A stretch of 64,000 nucleotides of DNA, from positions 248,001 to 312,000 of the forward strand of contig NZ_CYSA01000026.1 in assembly GCF_001458355.1 (NCBI RefSeq). The letters run 5' to 3'. This document shows positions 27,772-37,633 of the stretch, piece by piece (within the stretch, counting starts at the first letter, position 1; every line of letters begins with the position of its first letter). The notes under the pieces were generated by a model. It searched no databases. It worked only from the letters and a program-made list of their open reading frames with translations, and was not told the DNA's origin. The DNA is from Thalassovita gelatinovora (GTDB taxonomy: Bacteria > Pseudomonadota > Alphaproteobacteria > Rhodobacterales > Rhodobacteraceae). A program made the translations under genes and the position numbers.

Positions 27772-29520
27772 ATGACGTGGGATACCATTGCAAAGACCAG
27801 GGCCGAACGCGGCTTCGCGGCGCTGTCAGATCCAGATGAAGCACGGCAAGCGTTCCATTGGGATCAGGCGGCAGAAATGCTTGACGGTCTACCCGGCGGA
27901 GGTCTCAACATTGCTTACGAAGCGCTGGACCGGCATGTGCTGCATGGCGATGGCGACCGGTTGGCGCTGCGCTGGTTCGGCAAGGATGGCTCCAGCCTTG
28001 ATTACAGCTATGCCGACCTGACCCGCGCCACCGCGCGCTTTGCCAATGTGCTGCGCGATCACGGGCTGGAACGCGGCGACCGGCTTTATTCGCTGATGGG
28101 ACGCAAGCCCGAACTTTATATCGCAGCACTTGGCACGTTGAAGGCGGGGTTGGTGTTTTCACCGCTGTTTTCCGCCTTCGGCCCCGAACCGATCCGCACC
28201 CGGATGGAAATCGGCGAAGCCAACGCCGTCGTCACCACGGAATCGATCTATCGCCGCAAGATCGCCCAATGGCGCGACGCCATCCCGTCGCTGAAGCTGG
28301 TGTTCCTGACCGATACCGATAACGCCCCCGAGGGCTGCATCGCCTTGGGTCCGGCGCTGGCCGCCGCGTCGGAAGATTTCGAAGTTGCGCCGACAGCACC
28401 CGAAGACATGGCGTTGATCCACTTCACTTCGGGCACGACGGGCCGACCCAAGGGCGCGGTACATGTGCATCAGGCGGTTTATGCCCATGCCGCCACCGGG
28501 CGTTTCGCGCTCAACCTGAGGCCCGGTGCGATTTATTGGTGTACCGCCGATCCCGGTTGGGTCACCGGCACGTCCTATGGCATCATTTCGCCGCTGGTAA
28601 ACGGTGTCACCCTGCTGGTGGACGAGGCCGAATTCGATCTCGACCGCTGGTACGGCCTGTTGCAGCGCGAAAAGGTGGAAATCTGGTACACCGCCCCCAC
28701 CGCCATCCGCATGATGATGCGGGCGGGTAAAGACGCGGCGAAGCCTTACGATTTTTCCCAGCTGCGTTTTCTGGCCAGCGTGGGTGAACCGCTCAACCCC
28801 GAAGCCGTGGTCTGGGGCAAACAGGTGTTCGGCCACCCGTTCCACGACAATTGGTGGCAAACCGAAACCGGCGGCATCATGATCGCCAACCTGGCCGCGA
28901 TGGATATCAAACCGGGATCAATGGGCAAACCGTTGCCGGGGATCATCGCGGCGGTGCTCGATACCGATGCGACACCGATCCGCGAATGCCGCCCCGGTCA
29001 GGTCGGCGAATTGGCGCTGCGTCCCGGTTGGCCGTCGATGATGCGGACCTATCTGCACGAACAGGCACGCTATAACAAAACCTTCCGCGATGGCTGGTAC
29101 CTGTCGGGCGATCTGGCGATGCAGGATGCAGATGGCTATTTCTGGTTCGTTGGCCGCGCCGATGACCTGATCAAATCGTCCGGCCACCTGATCGGCCCGT
29201 TCGAGGTCGAAAGCGCGTTGATCGAACACCCGGCAGTGGCCGAAGCCGGGGTGATCGGCCTGCCGGACGAAACCGCCGGTGAAGTGGTCAAGGCCTATGT
29301 GTCGCTCAATCCCGGCTATGAACCGTCCGAAGAACTGGAACGCGACATTCGCGGCCACGCCCGCAAAAAACTCGGCCCCGCCGTGGCCCCGCGCGAAGTG
29401 GTGTTTCGCAACACCCTGCCGAAAACCCGATCGGGCAAGATCATGCGCCGGTTGCTGAAAGCCCGCGAACTGGGCTTGCCCGAAGGCGATATTTCCACAT
29501 TGGAGACGGATGAATCATGA
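27772..29520 (+). CDS. acsA: Acetate--CoA ligase (AMP-forming)-like enzyme
   Basis: The 582-residue ANL-family ligase has [15 protein letters not shown] (P-loop, about residues 220-234), [10 protein letters not shown] in the acetate pocket region and the C-terminal [11 protein letters not shown] with the catalytic/acetylation lysine (K556). It lacks the long N-terminal extension of 650-residue Acs enzymes, so it belongs to the shorter AcsA-like group. It makes acetyl-CoA from acetate and ATP. The strong RBS GGGAGG precedes the ATG, and the stop overlaps the E1 gene by 4 bp, tying it to the 2-oxoacid dehydrogenase genes. Confidence 0.88.
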   Translation: MTWDTIAKTRAERGFAALSDPDEARQAFHWDQAAEMLDGLPGGGLNIAYEALDRHVLHGDGDRLALRWFGKDGSSLDYSYADLTRATARFANVLRDHGLERGDRLYSLMGRKPELYIAALGTLKAGLVFSPLFSAFGPEPIRTRMEIGEANAVVTTESIYRRKIAQWRDAIPSLKLVFLTDTDNAPEGCIALGPALAAASEDFEVAPTAPEDMALIHFTSGTTGRPKGAVHVHQAVYAHAATGRFALNLRPGAIYWCTADPGWVTGTSYGIISPLVNGVTLLVDEAEFDLDRWYGLLQREKVEIWYTAPTAIRMMMRAGKDAAKPYDFSQLRFLASVGEPLNPEAVVWGKQVFGHPFHDNWWQTETGGIMIANLAAMDIKPGSMGKPLPGIIAAVLDTDATPIRECRPGQVGELALRPGWPSMMRTYLHEQARYNKTFRDGWYLSGDLAMQDADGYFWFVGRADDLIKSSGHLIGPFEVESALIEHPAVAEAGVIGLPDETAGEVVKAYVSLNPGYEPSEELERDIRGHARKKLGPAVAPREVVFRNTLPKTRSGKIMRRLLKARELGLPEGDISTLETDES

Positions 29521-31514
29521 CCCCTGCCAAAATCCGCCTGTCGCGCGATCATGTGCTGAACCTGCTCGGCGCGATGATGCGCGTCCGCAAATTCGAAGAC
29601 AAATGTGCCGAATTATATACGCAGGAAAAAATCCGTGGCTTCCTGCATCTTTATGACGGTGAAGAAGCGATCGCCGCCGGCATCATCCCGCTGCTTGCGC
29701 CCGATGACCGGATCGTCGCCACTTACCGCGAACACGGGCACGCGCTGATCCGGGGGGTGCCGATGACGTCGGTGATGGCCGAAATGTACGGCAAGGTGAC
29801 CGGGTGTTCCGGCGGCCGCGGCGGCTCGATGCATATCTTTGACAAGGACCGCAATTTCTATGGCGGCAATGCCATTGTCGGTGGCGGTCTGCCCTTGGCG
29901 GGCGGGCTGGCGCTGGGCGACCGGATGCAAGACAGCGGCAACGTGACCACCTGTTTCTTCGGCGAAGGCGCCGTGGCCGAAGGCGAATTTCACGAAACCA
30001 TGAATCTGGCCCAACTGTGGCAAGTGCCCGCGCTTTTCATCTGTGAAAACAACGGTTACGCGATGGGCACTGCGCTGGGCCGTTCGGAATCCCAGACCGA
30101 TATCCACCAGAAGGCCGCCAGCTACGGCATCCCGTCCGAAGTGGTCGATGGCAATGACGTGGTCGCGGTCGAAGCGGCGGCGCGCCGGGCCTTGGCGGCG
30201 ATCCGCGAAACCGCACATCCCTATTTTCTGGAATGCCGCACCTACCGGTTCCGGGCGCATTCGATGTTCGACGCGCAATTGTACCGCGACAAGGCGGAAG
30301 TCGAGGAGTGGCGCAAACGCGGCCCGATCCTGCGGTTTCGAACCTGGGCGCTGGCCGCCGGTCTGATCCACGATGCCGATATCGCCGATCTGGAAACCCG
30401 GATCGACGCCGAAATCGCCGACGCGGTGGAGTTTGCTGAAAAATCAGACTGGGAACCGGTCGCGAATCTTGCCCGCCACGTCGTGGCCGAAGATCAGCCT
30501 GCGAAACCCGATCCGGCCGTGCCGTCGGGCGAAACGGTTGAAATGACCTATCGCGAAGCGGTGAAACAGGGCATCCGCGACGCGATGATCCGCGACGACG
30601 GCGTGTTCTTGATGGGCGAAGATGTCGGCGCTTACGGCGGCTGCTATGCGGTATCGAAGGGCTTGATGGATGAATTCGGCCCCGACCGCATCCGCGATAC
30701 ACCGCTGTCGGAATCCGGCTTCACCGGGTTCGGAATCGGTGCGGCTGCGGTGGGCATGCGCCCCATCGTCGAACTGATGACGGTCAATTTCAGCCTGCTG
30801 GCGCTGGATCAGATCATGAATACCGCCGCCACCATCCGGCATATGTCGGACGGTCAATTCGGCGTGCCGGTGGTGATCCGCATGGCCACCGGTGCAGGCA
30901 AGCAGTTGGCGGCGCAGCATTCGCATTCGCTGGAAGGCTGGTACGCGCATATTCCGGGGTTGCGGGTGCTGACACCGGCCACGCTGGAAGACGCGCGCGG
31001 CATGCTGTGGACCGCGCTGATGGACCCCGACCCGGTGCTGATATTCGAAAATGTCATGCTCTATAACCGATCAGACCAGATCGACAGCAATGCCGGACCG
31101 GTCGATATCGACACCGCAGCAATCCGCCGCCCGGGCCGCGATATCAGCCTGATCACCTATGGCGGGTCGCTCTACAAGACATTGGAAGCCGCCGAAGAAT
31201 TGGCCCGCGACGGGATAGAGGCCGAAGTGATCGACCTGCGCGTATTGCGCCCCCTTGACGACGCGACCATCATTGCCTCGGTCGCGCGCACCCGCCGCGC
31301 GGTGATCGTCGACGAAGGTTGGCGGTCGGGATCACTGTCGGCGGAAATCGCCGCCCGCATCCATGAACAGGCGTTCTGGCGGATGGACGCGCCAGTGGGC
31401 CGGGTCTGTGCCGCCGAGGTGCCGATCCCCTATCCCAAACATCTTGAAGACGCGTCGATCCCGCAGGTGTCCACCATCGTTGCGGCGGCCAAGTCCGCGC
31501 TTGGGAAGGGTTGA
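29517..31514 (+). CDS. 2-oxoacid dehydrogenase E1, fused alpha-beta chain
   Basis: The 665-residue chain joins an E1-alpha domain (about 1-325) to an E1-beta domain (about 345-665). The alpha half has GRGGSMHIF and the ThDP-binding FGEGAVAEG...ENN. The beta half has [10 protein letters not shown] and AAQHSHSLE, followed by the transketolase C-domain. Normally pyruvate- or acetoin-dehydrogenase E1 subunits are separate (AcoA/AcoB, PdhA/PdhB) in alphaproteobacteria, so the fusion is notable though seen elsewhere. It decarboxylates a 2-oxoacid or acetoin and passes the acyl group to the E2 encoded next. The substrate is probably pyruvate or acetoin, judged by motif similarity only. Confidence 0.88.
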   Translation: MTPAKIRLSRDHVLNLLGAMMRVRKFEDKCAELYTQEKIRGFLHLYDGEEAIAAGIIPLLAPDDRIVATYREHGHALIRGVPMTSVMAEMYGKVTGCSGGRGGSMHIFDKDRNFYGGNAIVGGGLPLAGGLALGDRMQDSGNVTTCFFGEGAVAEGEFHETMNLAQLWQVPALFICENNGYAMGTALGRSESQTDIHQKAASYGIPSEVVDGNDVVAVEAAARRALAAIRETAHPYFLECRTYRFRAHSMFDAQLYRDKAEVEEWRKRGPILRFRTWALAAGLIHDADIADLETRIDAEIADAVEFAEKSDWEPVANLARHVVAEDQPAKPDPAVPSGETVEMTYREAVKQGIRDAMIRDDGVFLMGEDVGAYGGCYAVSKGLMDEFGPDRIRDTPLSESGFTGFGIGAAAVGMRPIVELMTVNFSLLALDQIMNTAATIRHMSDGQFGVPVVIRMATGAGKQLAAQHSHSLEGWYAHIPGLRVLTPATLEDARGMLWTALMDPDPVLIFENVMLYNRSDQIDSNAGPVDIDTAAIRRPGRDISLITYGGSLYKTLEAAEELARDGIEAEVIDLRVLRPLDDATIIASVARTRRAVIVDEGWRSGSLSAEIAARIHEQAFWRMDAPVGRVCAAEVPIPYPKHLEDASIPQVSTIVAAAKSALGKG

Positions 31515-31517
31515 CCC

Positions 31518-32675
31518 ATGGGCGTGTTCAAGATGCCGTCGCTGGGGGCCGATATGGACGATGGCAAGCTGATCGAATGGCTGGTGGCGCCGGGCGATAC
31601 GGTCACGCGCGGCGATGTGGTGGCGGTGGTCGAAACCCAGAAAGGCGCGATCGAAATCGAAATTTTCGAAGATGGCGTGGTGGAACGGATCGACGCTGCG
31701 CTGGGGGGCACCTTTCCGGTCGGCGCGCCCTTGGCGGTGATCCGGGGGGCAGGCGCGCCCCAGGACGTCGCGGCGTCGCCGCAACCGGCTCCCGCGCCAA
31801 AGGTAAAACCGGCCCCGCCCATTCCCGCACCACCATCTGTGGCGGCCAAATCCGGGGATTTCCGCGCCTCTCCCGCCGCAAGGGCGCGGGCGGCAGAGCT
31901 TGGGATCGACCTGTCGAATGTATCGGGTACAGGCCCCGAAGCTGCCATCGTGCTGGCCGATGTGGATCGCGCCGCGCCGGGCAGCCGCAAACCGGCCAAG
32001 CAGGGGCTTGATCTGGACGCGATGCGCACCGCCATCGCGGCGGCCATGACCCGGTCCAAGCACGAAATCCCGCATTATTACCTCGAACACGAAATCGATC
32101 TGCAAACCGCCGACGATTGGCTGCGCGCCCGCAACGCCGATCGCCCGCCAGAGGGGCGCATCCTGATGGGCACATTGTTCGTCAAGGCGATGGCGCTGGC
32201 CGCTGCCAAAGTGACGGGGATGAACGGGCAATACGTGGACGGCGTTTTTCAGTCCTCGCAAACCGTCAATGCCGGTGTCGCGGTGGCGCTGCGCGGTGGC
32301 GGGCTGATCGCCCCGGCGCTGATGGATGCCGCGGCACTGCCGCTGGATCAGGTGATGGCGGCAATGCGCGACCTGGTCAAACGCGCCCGTACCGGGCGGT
32401 TGAAAGGATCGGAAATGACCGACGGCACCATCACCCTGTCCAGCCTTGGCGAAACCGGCGTCGACGGCATGACTGCGGTGATCTATCCGCCGCAGGTGGC
32501 GATCGTCGCCTTTGGCACGCCGCGCCCGGTGCCGCGGGTGGTGGACGGCGCGGTGCTGGCCCGCCTGTGCGCCCATGTCACCCTTGCCGCCGACCACCGG
32601 GTCAGTGACGGGCGGCGCGGCGCGAAATTTCTCAAAGAAATCGACACCCTGCTGCAAAGCCCGGAGGATTTATGA
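31518..32675 (+). CDS. Dihydrolipoamide acyltransferase E2
   Basis: The 385-residue protein has one lipoyl domain (lipoylated K42 in ETQKGAIE), a Pro/Ala linker, an E3-binding domain (about residues 115-155; [13 protein letters not shown]) and a catalytic acyltransferase domain ending in DHRVSDG (His near residue 360). It transfers the acyl group from E1 to CoA. The ATG follows the E1 stop by 3 bp. An E3 dihydrolipoyl dehydrogenase is not encoded nearby although an E3-binding domain is present, so E3 must come from another locus. Its stop overlaps the ACP gene by 4 bp, a very unusual partner for an E2. Confidence 0.9.
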   Translation: MGVFKMPSLGADMDDGKLIEWLVAPGDTVTRGDVVAVVETQKGAIEIEIFEDGVVERIDAALGGTFPVGAPLAVIRGAGAPQDVAASPQPAPAPKVKPAPPIPAPPSVAAKSGDFRASPAARARAAELGIDLSNVSGTGPEAAIVLADVDRAAPGSRKPAKQGLDLDAMRTAIAAAMTRSKHEIPHYYLEHEIDLQTADDWLRARNADRPPEGRILMGTLFVKAMALAAAKVTGMNGQYVDGVFQSSQTVNAGVAVALRGGGLIAPALMDAAALPLDQVMAAMRDLVKRARTGRLKGSEMTDGTITLSSLGETGVDGMTAVIYPPQVAIVAFGTPRPVPRVVDGAVLARLCAHVTLAADHRVSDGRRGAKFLKEIDTLLQSPEDL

Positions 32676-32917
32676 CCCAAGACGAACTGCGAACCGCCTT
32701 TCTCGAAGAATTGACCTCGGTCGCGCCCGATATTGCCGCCGAAGATGTCGGCGGCAACGATCACCTTCAGGACGATCTGGAACTCGATTCCATGGATGTG
32801 CTCAATCTGGTCACGGCGCTGCATGAACGGCTGGGGGTGGACATTCCCGAAGCCGATTACACAAGGATCGAAACGCTGGACAAGGCGGTGGCCTATCTGG
32901 CCGAACGGCTGGGTTGA
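32672..32917 (+). CDS. Acyl carrier protein
   Basis: The 81-residue acidic protein has the phosphopantetheine site ELDSMDVLN with Ser40 and an otherwise normal ACP four-helix pattern. It is not a housekeeping acpP context (no fabD, fabG or fabF nearby); it is translationally coupled to the E2 gene. One possibility is that the E1-E2 complex loads an acyl group on this ACP instead of CoA; another is lipoate supply through octanoyl-ACP for the E2. Neither can be decided from sequence. Confidence 0.9.
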   Translation: MTQDELRTAFLEELTSVAPDIAAEDVGGNDHLQDDLELDSMDVLNLVTALHERLGVDIPEADYTRIETLDKAVAYLAERLG

Positions 32918-32941
32918 ACAGGCCGTGAAAAGCCGCAAAGC

Positions 32942-32960
32942 GGTTCAATCCGACTGAACC
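32942..32960. repeat. Inverted repeat between ACP and hoxF
   Basis: GGTTCA and TGAACC are separated by seven bases, 25 bp after the ACP stop. There is no T-run. It could attenuate read-through into the hydrogenase genes or be a regulator site; the 142-bp gap otherwise shows no clear promoter. Confidence 0.4.
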
Positions 32961-33059
32961 CGGCCATCCAAGAGCAAACCTATGGCTTCCCTTGTCGCTG
33001 AAGTTGTGCTCCGCTGGGTGTCACGTTGACCGATAGCCGGAACCGAAGGGGATCCGACC

Positions 33060-34913
33060 ATGGAACCAGCAACAACGCGTCACTTACGCCCCGACGAAAT
33101 CGCGCAGATTGGCGCGATCTGCGACGCGGTGGGCAACGATCCCCACCGTATGCTGGATATCCTGCTTTCGGTGCAGGATGAATGCCGATGGATTGCGCCA
33201 GACGCGATGCAATTGATCGCCGACCGCACCGGGCTGAGCCGGATCGCGGTCGAAGGCGTGGCCAGCTTTTATGCCTTCTTGTCGCAAACCCCCAAAGGCC
33301 GGGTTACGATCCGGCTTTGCGATGACATCATCGACCGTTTCGCCGGAATGCCGCAAGTCGTGGCGGCGTTCGAAACGGCGCTGGGCATCAAGGTTGGCGA
33401 AACCACCCCTGACGGGGCTATTTCGCTGGATTACACCGCCTGTATCGGGATGTGCGATCAGGCCCCGGCGGCGATGGTCAACGATGTGGTGCTGACCAAG
33501 CTGACACCGGACCGGGGGGCCGAAATTGTCGCGGCGTTGCAGGCGGGACAGCGGCCCGAAGACTTGATTTCCGATCACTTCGCCAATCTGACCCCGCATG
33601 ACCGCGCCACCCGACAGGTGGAAAACAATATCCGTCATGCCGGGGCGGTGCTGCTGGGGCCGGGGTCGGACAGGGCCGGGTTGGAAAACGCGCTGACTAT
33701 GACGCCGGACCAGATCATCGGTCAGATCGAAGCCAGCGGTTTGCGCGGTTGCGGCGGGGCGGGGTTTCCGACCGGACGCAAATGGCGCATAGCCGCCAAT
33801 GCCGAAGCCGACCGCCGCATCATCATCTGCAACGCCGACGAAGGCGAACCGGGCACGTTCAAGGACCGGGTGCTGCTGACCGAACGACCGCATCTGTTGA
33901 TCGAAGGCATGACCATCGCCGCCCGTGCCGTGGGCGCGCGTGAAGGCATTCTTTATCTGCGCGGCGAATATGTCTACCTGCGCGCATTGATCGAAGAAAC
34001 TCTGGAAGATCGCCGCAACCGCGGGCTTCTGGGGCAGGGCATTCAGGGCCAAGACGGGTTCGATTTCGACATCCGGCTGCAAATGGGGGCCGGGGCCTAT
34101 ATCTGCGGCGAAGAAGGCGCGTTGATTTCATCCTGCGAAGGCTTGCCGGGGGAACCGAAAACCCGGCCACCGTTCCCGGCAGTGCAAGGCTATCTTGGCC
34201 TGCCGACCGTGGTCAATAATGTCGAAACCTTCTGCAATGCGGCCCGCGTTCTTGATCAGGGGGCGCAGTGGTTTTTCGACATGGGAACCGAGCAAAGCCA
34301 CGGTACCAAACTGTTCAGCGTGTCGGGCGATTGCCTCAATCCCGGCATCTACGAATTGCCTTACGGGCTCAGCGTGCGGGACTTGCTGGTGATGGCGGGG
34401 GCCGAAGACGCCGCAGCGGTGGCGGTCGGCGGGGCTTCGGGTACGATGATCGCGCGGGATCAGTTCGACCGCCGTTTCGGCTTTGACGATCTGTCAACGG
34501 GCGGCGCGGTGGTGGTGTTCAACGGGCAACGCAACATTCTGGAAATCGTCGAATATTACATGTCGTTCTTCGTACATGAAAGTTGCGGCTACTGCACCCC
34601 GTGCCGGGTCGGAAACGTGTTCTTGCAAAAAGCCATCGGCAAATTCCGTCAGGGATTGGCCAATCCTGAAGACATCGATTACCTCAAGGATCTGTCCGGC
34701 ACCATCATCGAAACCAGCCGCTGCGGGCTGGGAACGACGTCGCCCAACCCGATCCTGTCCACGCTGGAAAATTTCCCGCTGGTCTATGCGGCGATGGTCA
34801 AACCGTCCCAAGATCGCATCCGCGCCAGTTTCGACATCCAATCCGCCATCGATAGCGCCCGCCATCTGGCAAAACGCCGGTCGACGATTTTCGACGAGGA
34901 TTTCAGCAAATGA
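33060..34913 (+). CDS. hoxF: NAD-reducing hydrogenase diaphorase subunit HoxF (fused NuoE-NuoF)
   Basis: The 617-residue protein joins a NuoE-like thioredoxin-fold domain (about 1-165) to a NuoF-like flavin domain. The NAD/FMN region has RGCGGAGFPTGRKW and NADEGEPGTFKDR; the [4Fe-4S] site is C509, C512, C515 and C555. In the NuoE part the [2Fe-2S] pattern is C87-x4-D92 and C128-x3-C132, so the second Cys of the canonical set is Asp. It passes electrons between NAD(H) and the hydrogenase module. A start at ATG 33060 with AAGGGGAT upstream fits. The stop overlaps hoxU by 4 bp. Confidence 0.93.
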   Translation: MEPATTRHLRPDEIAQIGAICDAVGNDPHRMLDILLSVQDECRWIAPDAMQLIADRTGLSRIAVEGVASFYAFLSQTPKGRVTIRLCDDIIDRFAGMPQVVAAFETALGIKVGETTPDGAISLDYTACIGMCDQAPAAMVNDVVLTKLTPDRGAEIVAALQAGQRPEDLISDHFANLTPHDRATRQVENNIRHAGAVLLGPGSDRAGLENALTMTPDQIIGQIEASGLRGCGGAGFPTGRKWRIAANAEADRRIIICNADEGEPGTFKDRVLLTERPHLLIEGMTIAARAVGAREGILYLRGEYVYLRALIEETLEDRRNRGLLGQGIQGQDGFDFDIRLQMGAGAYICGEEGALISSCEGLPGEPKTRPPFPAVQGYLGLPTVVNNVETFCNAARVLDQGAQWFFDMGTEQSHGTKLFSVSGDCLNPGIYELPYGLSVRDLLVMAGAEDAAAVAVGGASGTMIARDQFDRRFGFDDLSTGGAVVVFNGQRNILEIVEYYMSFFVHESCGYCTPCRVGNVFLQKAIGKFRQGLANPEDIDYLKDLSGTIIETSRCGLGTTSPNPILSTLENFPLVYAAMVKPSQDRIRASFDIQSAIDSARHLAKRRSTIFDEDFSK

Positions 34914-35623
34914 CAGGATTCAGTTTCACCATCGACGGGGTCGCGGTCACAGCCGAAGACGGCGAGACCATCATGGAAGCCGCCGATGCCGCCGGCATCT
35001 ATATTCCACGACTGTGCGATCACGAAGGGCTGCGCCATCAGGGGTCTTGCCGGGTCTGTACCGTCAAGGCGGGTGGCCGCAGCGTGTCGGCTTGCACCCA
35101 ACCGGCGCAGGCCGGGCAGGTGGTGGAAAACGAAACCCCGCATATCACCAAACTGCGCCGCGATCTGGTTGAAATGCTGTTTCACGAAGGCAATCACCTA
35201 TGCCCGATCTGCGAAGCCTCGGGCAATTGCGAATTGCAGGCGATGGCGTATCGGCTCGACATGACGGCCCCGACGAAATTTCCCTATCTCGAACCCTGCC
35301 GGCCGCTGGATGCCAGCCACCCCGATATCGCGCTCGATACCAATCGCTGCATCACCTGCGGTCGCTGCATCCGCGCCAGTCAGGAAATCGACGGCAAGGG
35401 TGTGTTCGGCTATGTCGGGCGCGGCATCCATCGCCGCGTCGCGGTGAATGGTGCCGATCTGGCCGATACCGATGCGGCGATCACTGATTTCGCCATCTCG
35501 AAAGACGTCTGCCCGGTCGGCTGCATCATCCGCAAGGGGATCGGCTTTGCCACCCCGATCGGCGAGCGCGAATTCGACAGCGGCCTGATCGGCCACAAGA
35601 TCGAGGAGAAGAAGCGTGACTGA
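34910..35623 (+). CDS. hoxU: NAD-reducing hydrogenase electron-transfer subunit HoxU
   Basis: The 237-residue protein is NuoG-N-terminal-like. It has a [2Fe-2S] plant-type domain (C in RLCDHEG, then GSCRVC and ACTQPA), a His/Cys cluster segment (HLCPICEASGNCELQ) and a ferredoxin-like pair (RCITCGRCIRA and CPVGCI). It links the flavin subunit HoxF to the HoxYH hydrogenase. It ends without the NuoG molybdopterin-like domain, as expected for a Hox protein. The gene overlaps hoxF by 4 bp and hoxY by 8 bp. Confidence 0.93.
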   Translation: MTGFSFTIDGVAVTAEDGETIMEAADAAGIYIPRLCDHEGLRHQGSCRVCTVKAGGRSVSACTQPAQAGQVVENETPHITKLRRDLVEMLFHEGNHLCPICEASGNCELQAMAYRLDMTAPTKFPYLEPCRPLDASHPDIALDTNRCITCGRCIRASQEIDGKGVFGYVGRGIHRRVAVNGADLADTDAAITDFAISKDVCPVGCIIRKGIGFATPIGEREFDSGLIGHKIEEKKRD

Positions 35624-36185
35624 GCAACGCAAGGCCCGGATCGCCACCGCCTCGCTTGCGGGCTGTTTCGGCTGTCACATGGCGATCCTCGATATCGATG
35701 AACGGCTGATCGAATTGATGAAGCTGGTCGACGTTGATCGGTCGCCGCTGACCGATATCAAGCGGTTCACCCGGCGTTGCGATATCGGCATCATCGAAGG
35801 CGGCTGTTGCAACGAAGAAAACGTCCATGTGCTGCGCGATTTCCGGCGCAATTGCGACGTTTTGATCGCCCTCGGCCAATGCGCGATCATGGGCGGGCTG
35901 CCGGCGATGCGCAACGCCATCATGCATTCCGACGCACCGTTGCGCGAATGCCTCGACGAGGCCTATATCACCGGCCGCTACATCCGCAACACCACCCACA
36001 ACATCCCCAATGACCCGGCTTTGCCGCTGCTCTTGGACGAAGTCTATCCCTGTTCGGAAGTGGTCGAAATCGATTACAATATCCCCGGCTGTGCGCCGTC
36101 GGGGGATGTGATTTACGAAACCCTTGCCGGGCTGCTGAGTGGCAAATTCCGCGGCTTCGAGCGCGACAAGATCAGGTTTGATTGA
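35616..36185 (+). CDS. hoxY: [NiFe] hydrogenase small subunit HoxY
   Basis: The 189-residue protein starts at GTG 35616, inside the end of hoxU. Cysteines for the proximal [4Fe-4S] cluster are visible in GCFGCHM, GGCCNEEN, LGQCAIMGG and PGCAPSG. The short form without C-terminal extra clusters and without a Tat leader is typical of the cytoplasmic group 3d (HoxY) and fits the HoxFU context. It relays electrons from the NiFe centre in HoxH to HoxU. Confidence 0.93.
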   Translation: MTEQRKARIATASLAGCFGCHMAILDIDERLIELMKLVDVDRSPLTDIKRFTRRCDIGIIEGGCCNEENVHVLRDFRRNCDVLIALGQCAIMGGLPAMRNAIMHSDAPLRECLDEAYITGRYIRNTTHNIPNDPALPLLLDEVYPCSEVVEIDYNIPGCAPSGDVIYETLAGLLSGKFRGFERDKIRFD

Positions 36186-36196
36186 GGCATGACAAC

Positions 36197-37633
36197 ATGA
36201 CGGAACCAAGACTGATCGAAATATCCCCCGTCACCCGGGTCGAAGGCCACGGCAAGGTCACCATCCATCTGGATGTCGACGGCAATGTTGACGAAGCACG
36301 GCTGCATATCGTCGAATTCCGCGGTTTTGAACGGTTCATCCGTGGCCGCTTGCTGTGGGAAGTCCCGGTCATCGTGCAGCGGCTCTGTGGCATCTGCCCG
36401 GTCAGCCATCACCTGGCGGCGGCCAAGGCGATGGACATGATCTGTGGCGTCGATCAATTGCCGCCCACCGCCGAAAAGATGCGCCGCCTGATGCATTACG
36501 GTCAGGTGATGCAAAGCCATGTTTTGCATTTCTTCCACCTTGCCGCGCCGGACCTTTTGTTCGGTTTTGGCGCTCCGGCGGAAAAGCGCAATATCTTCGA
36601 GGTGTTGAAGGATCAGCCCGAACTGGGCCGCCGCGCCATCCTGATGCGCAAATTCGGCCAGGACATCATCGAAGCCACGGCGGGCAAGAAAATCCACGGC
36701 ACCGGCGCCATTCCCGGTGGCATCAACAAAAACCTGCCGATTGAAACCCGCGATGCATTGCTGGCACAGATCGGCGATATGCGCCTGTGGGCGCAGGATG
36801 CGCTGGCGCTGGCGCGGGGATACACGCTCGACAATGCCGAAATGGTGCGCAATTTTGCGTCCTTCCCGTCGCATTACATGTCGATGGTGCGCGCTGGCGA
36901 TGGCGCGCTGGATCTTTACGACGGCAATTTGCGCGCGCTGTCCTCGGACGGGGATACGATCTTCGACCATCTCGATACCCGTAGCTATCACGACGCACTG
37001 ATCGAAGATGTGCGGTCATGGTCCTACATGAAATTCCCCTTCATCAAGGCGCTTGGCCCCGACGATGGCTGGTATCGCGTCGGCCCTCTGGCGCGGATGA
37101 ACACCGCCAGTTTCATCGACACCCCGCTGGCCGATGCCGCCCGCACCGAACTGATGGCAACCAATCACGGCTTGCCGCAACATGCGGTGCTGGCCAATCA
37201 TTGGGCCCGGATGATCGAAGTGCTGCATTGCGTCGAAAAGATCGACGCCTTGCTGCACGATCCCGACCTGCAAGGCACTGATCTGCGCGCCACCGGCGAC
37301 CGGCGGCAAGAAGGCATCGGCGTACTGGAAGCCCCGCGCGGCAACCTGATCCACCATTATCAGGTCGATGAAAACGATCAGGTCACCTATTGCAACCTGA
37401 TCGTGTCGACCACCCATAATAACGAAGGTATGAACCGCGCGGTCAAGGATGTGGCGGTGAAATACCTGTCCGGCCAACCGCAGATCACCGAAGGCATGTT
37501 GAACCATGTCGAAGTGGCGATCCGCGCCTATGATCCCTGCCTGTCCTGCGCCACCCATGCGCTGGGACAGATGCCGTTGCAGGTCGAATTGTTCGATGCG
37601 GACGGTGTGCTGCTGGACCGCCGGGCGACCTGA
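36197..37633 (+). CDS. hoxH: [NiFe] hydrogenase large subunit HoxH
   Basis: From ATG 36197 (GAGG upstream) the subunit has 478 residues. The L1 motif RLCGICPVSH (C64, C67, H71) and the L2 motif DPCLSCATH (C448, C451, H454) provide all four NiFe ligands. A 24-residue tail (ALGQMPLQ...) after H454 should be removed by the protease HoxW after nickel insertion. It splits or makes H2 in the cytosol. The frame extends upstream to a TTG codon at 36182, but the ATG gives the canonical MTEPRLIEISP opening. Confidence 0.95.
   Translation: MTEPRLIEISPVTRVEGHGKVTIHLDVDGNVDEARLHIVEFRGFERFIRGRLLWEVPVIVQRLCGICPVSHHLAAAKAMDMICGVDQLPPTAEKMRRLMHYGQVMQSHVLHFFHLAAPDLLFGFGAPAEKRNIFEVLKDQPELGRRAILMRKFGQDIIEATAGKKIHGTGAIPGGINKNLPIETRDALLAQIGDMRLWAQDALALARGYTLDNAEMVRNFASFPSHYMSMVRAGDGALDLYDGNLRALSSDGDTIFDHLDTRSYHDALIEDVRSWSYMKFPFIKALGPDDGWYRVGPLARMNTASFIDTPLADAARTELMATNHGLPQHAVLANHWARMIEVLHCVEKIDALLHDPDLQGTDLRATGDRRQEGIGVLEAPRGNLIHHYQVDENDQVTYCNLIVSTTHNNEGMNRAVKDVAVKYLSGQPQITEGMLNHVEVAIRAYDPCLSCATHALGQMPLQVELFDADGVLLDRRAT

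Noticed and set aside
32960-33059. Sigma-54 promoter upstream of hoxF
   Set aside because: A GG...GC pair occurs in the gap but with 11 instead of 10 spacer bases and poor flanks, so it is not a credible -24/-12 element.
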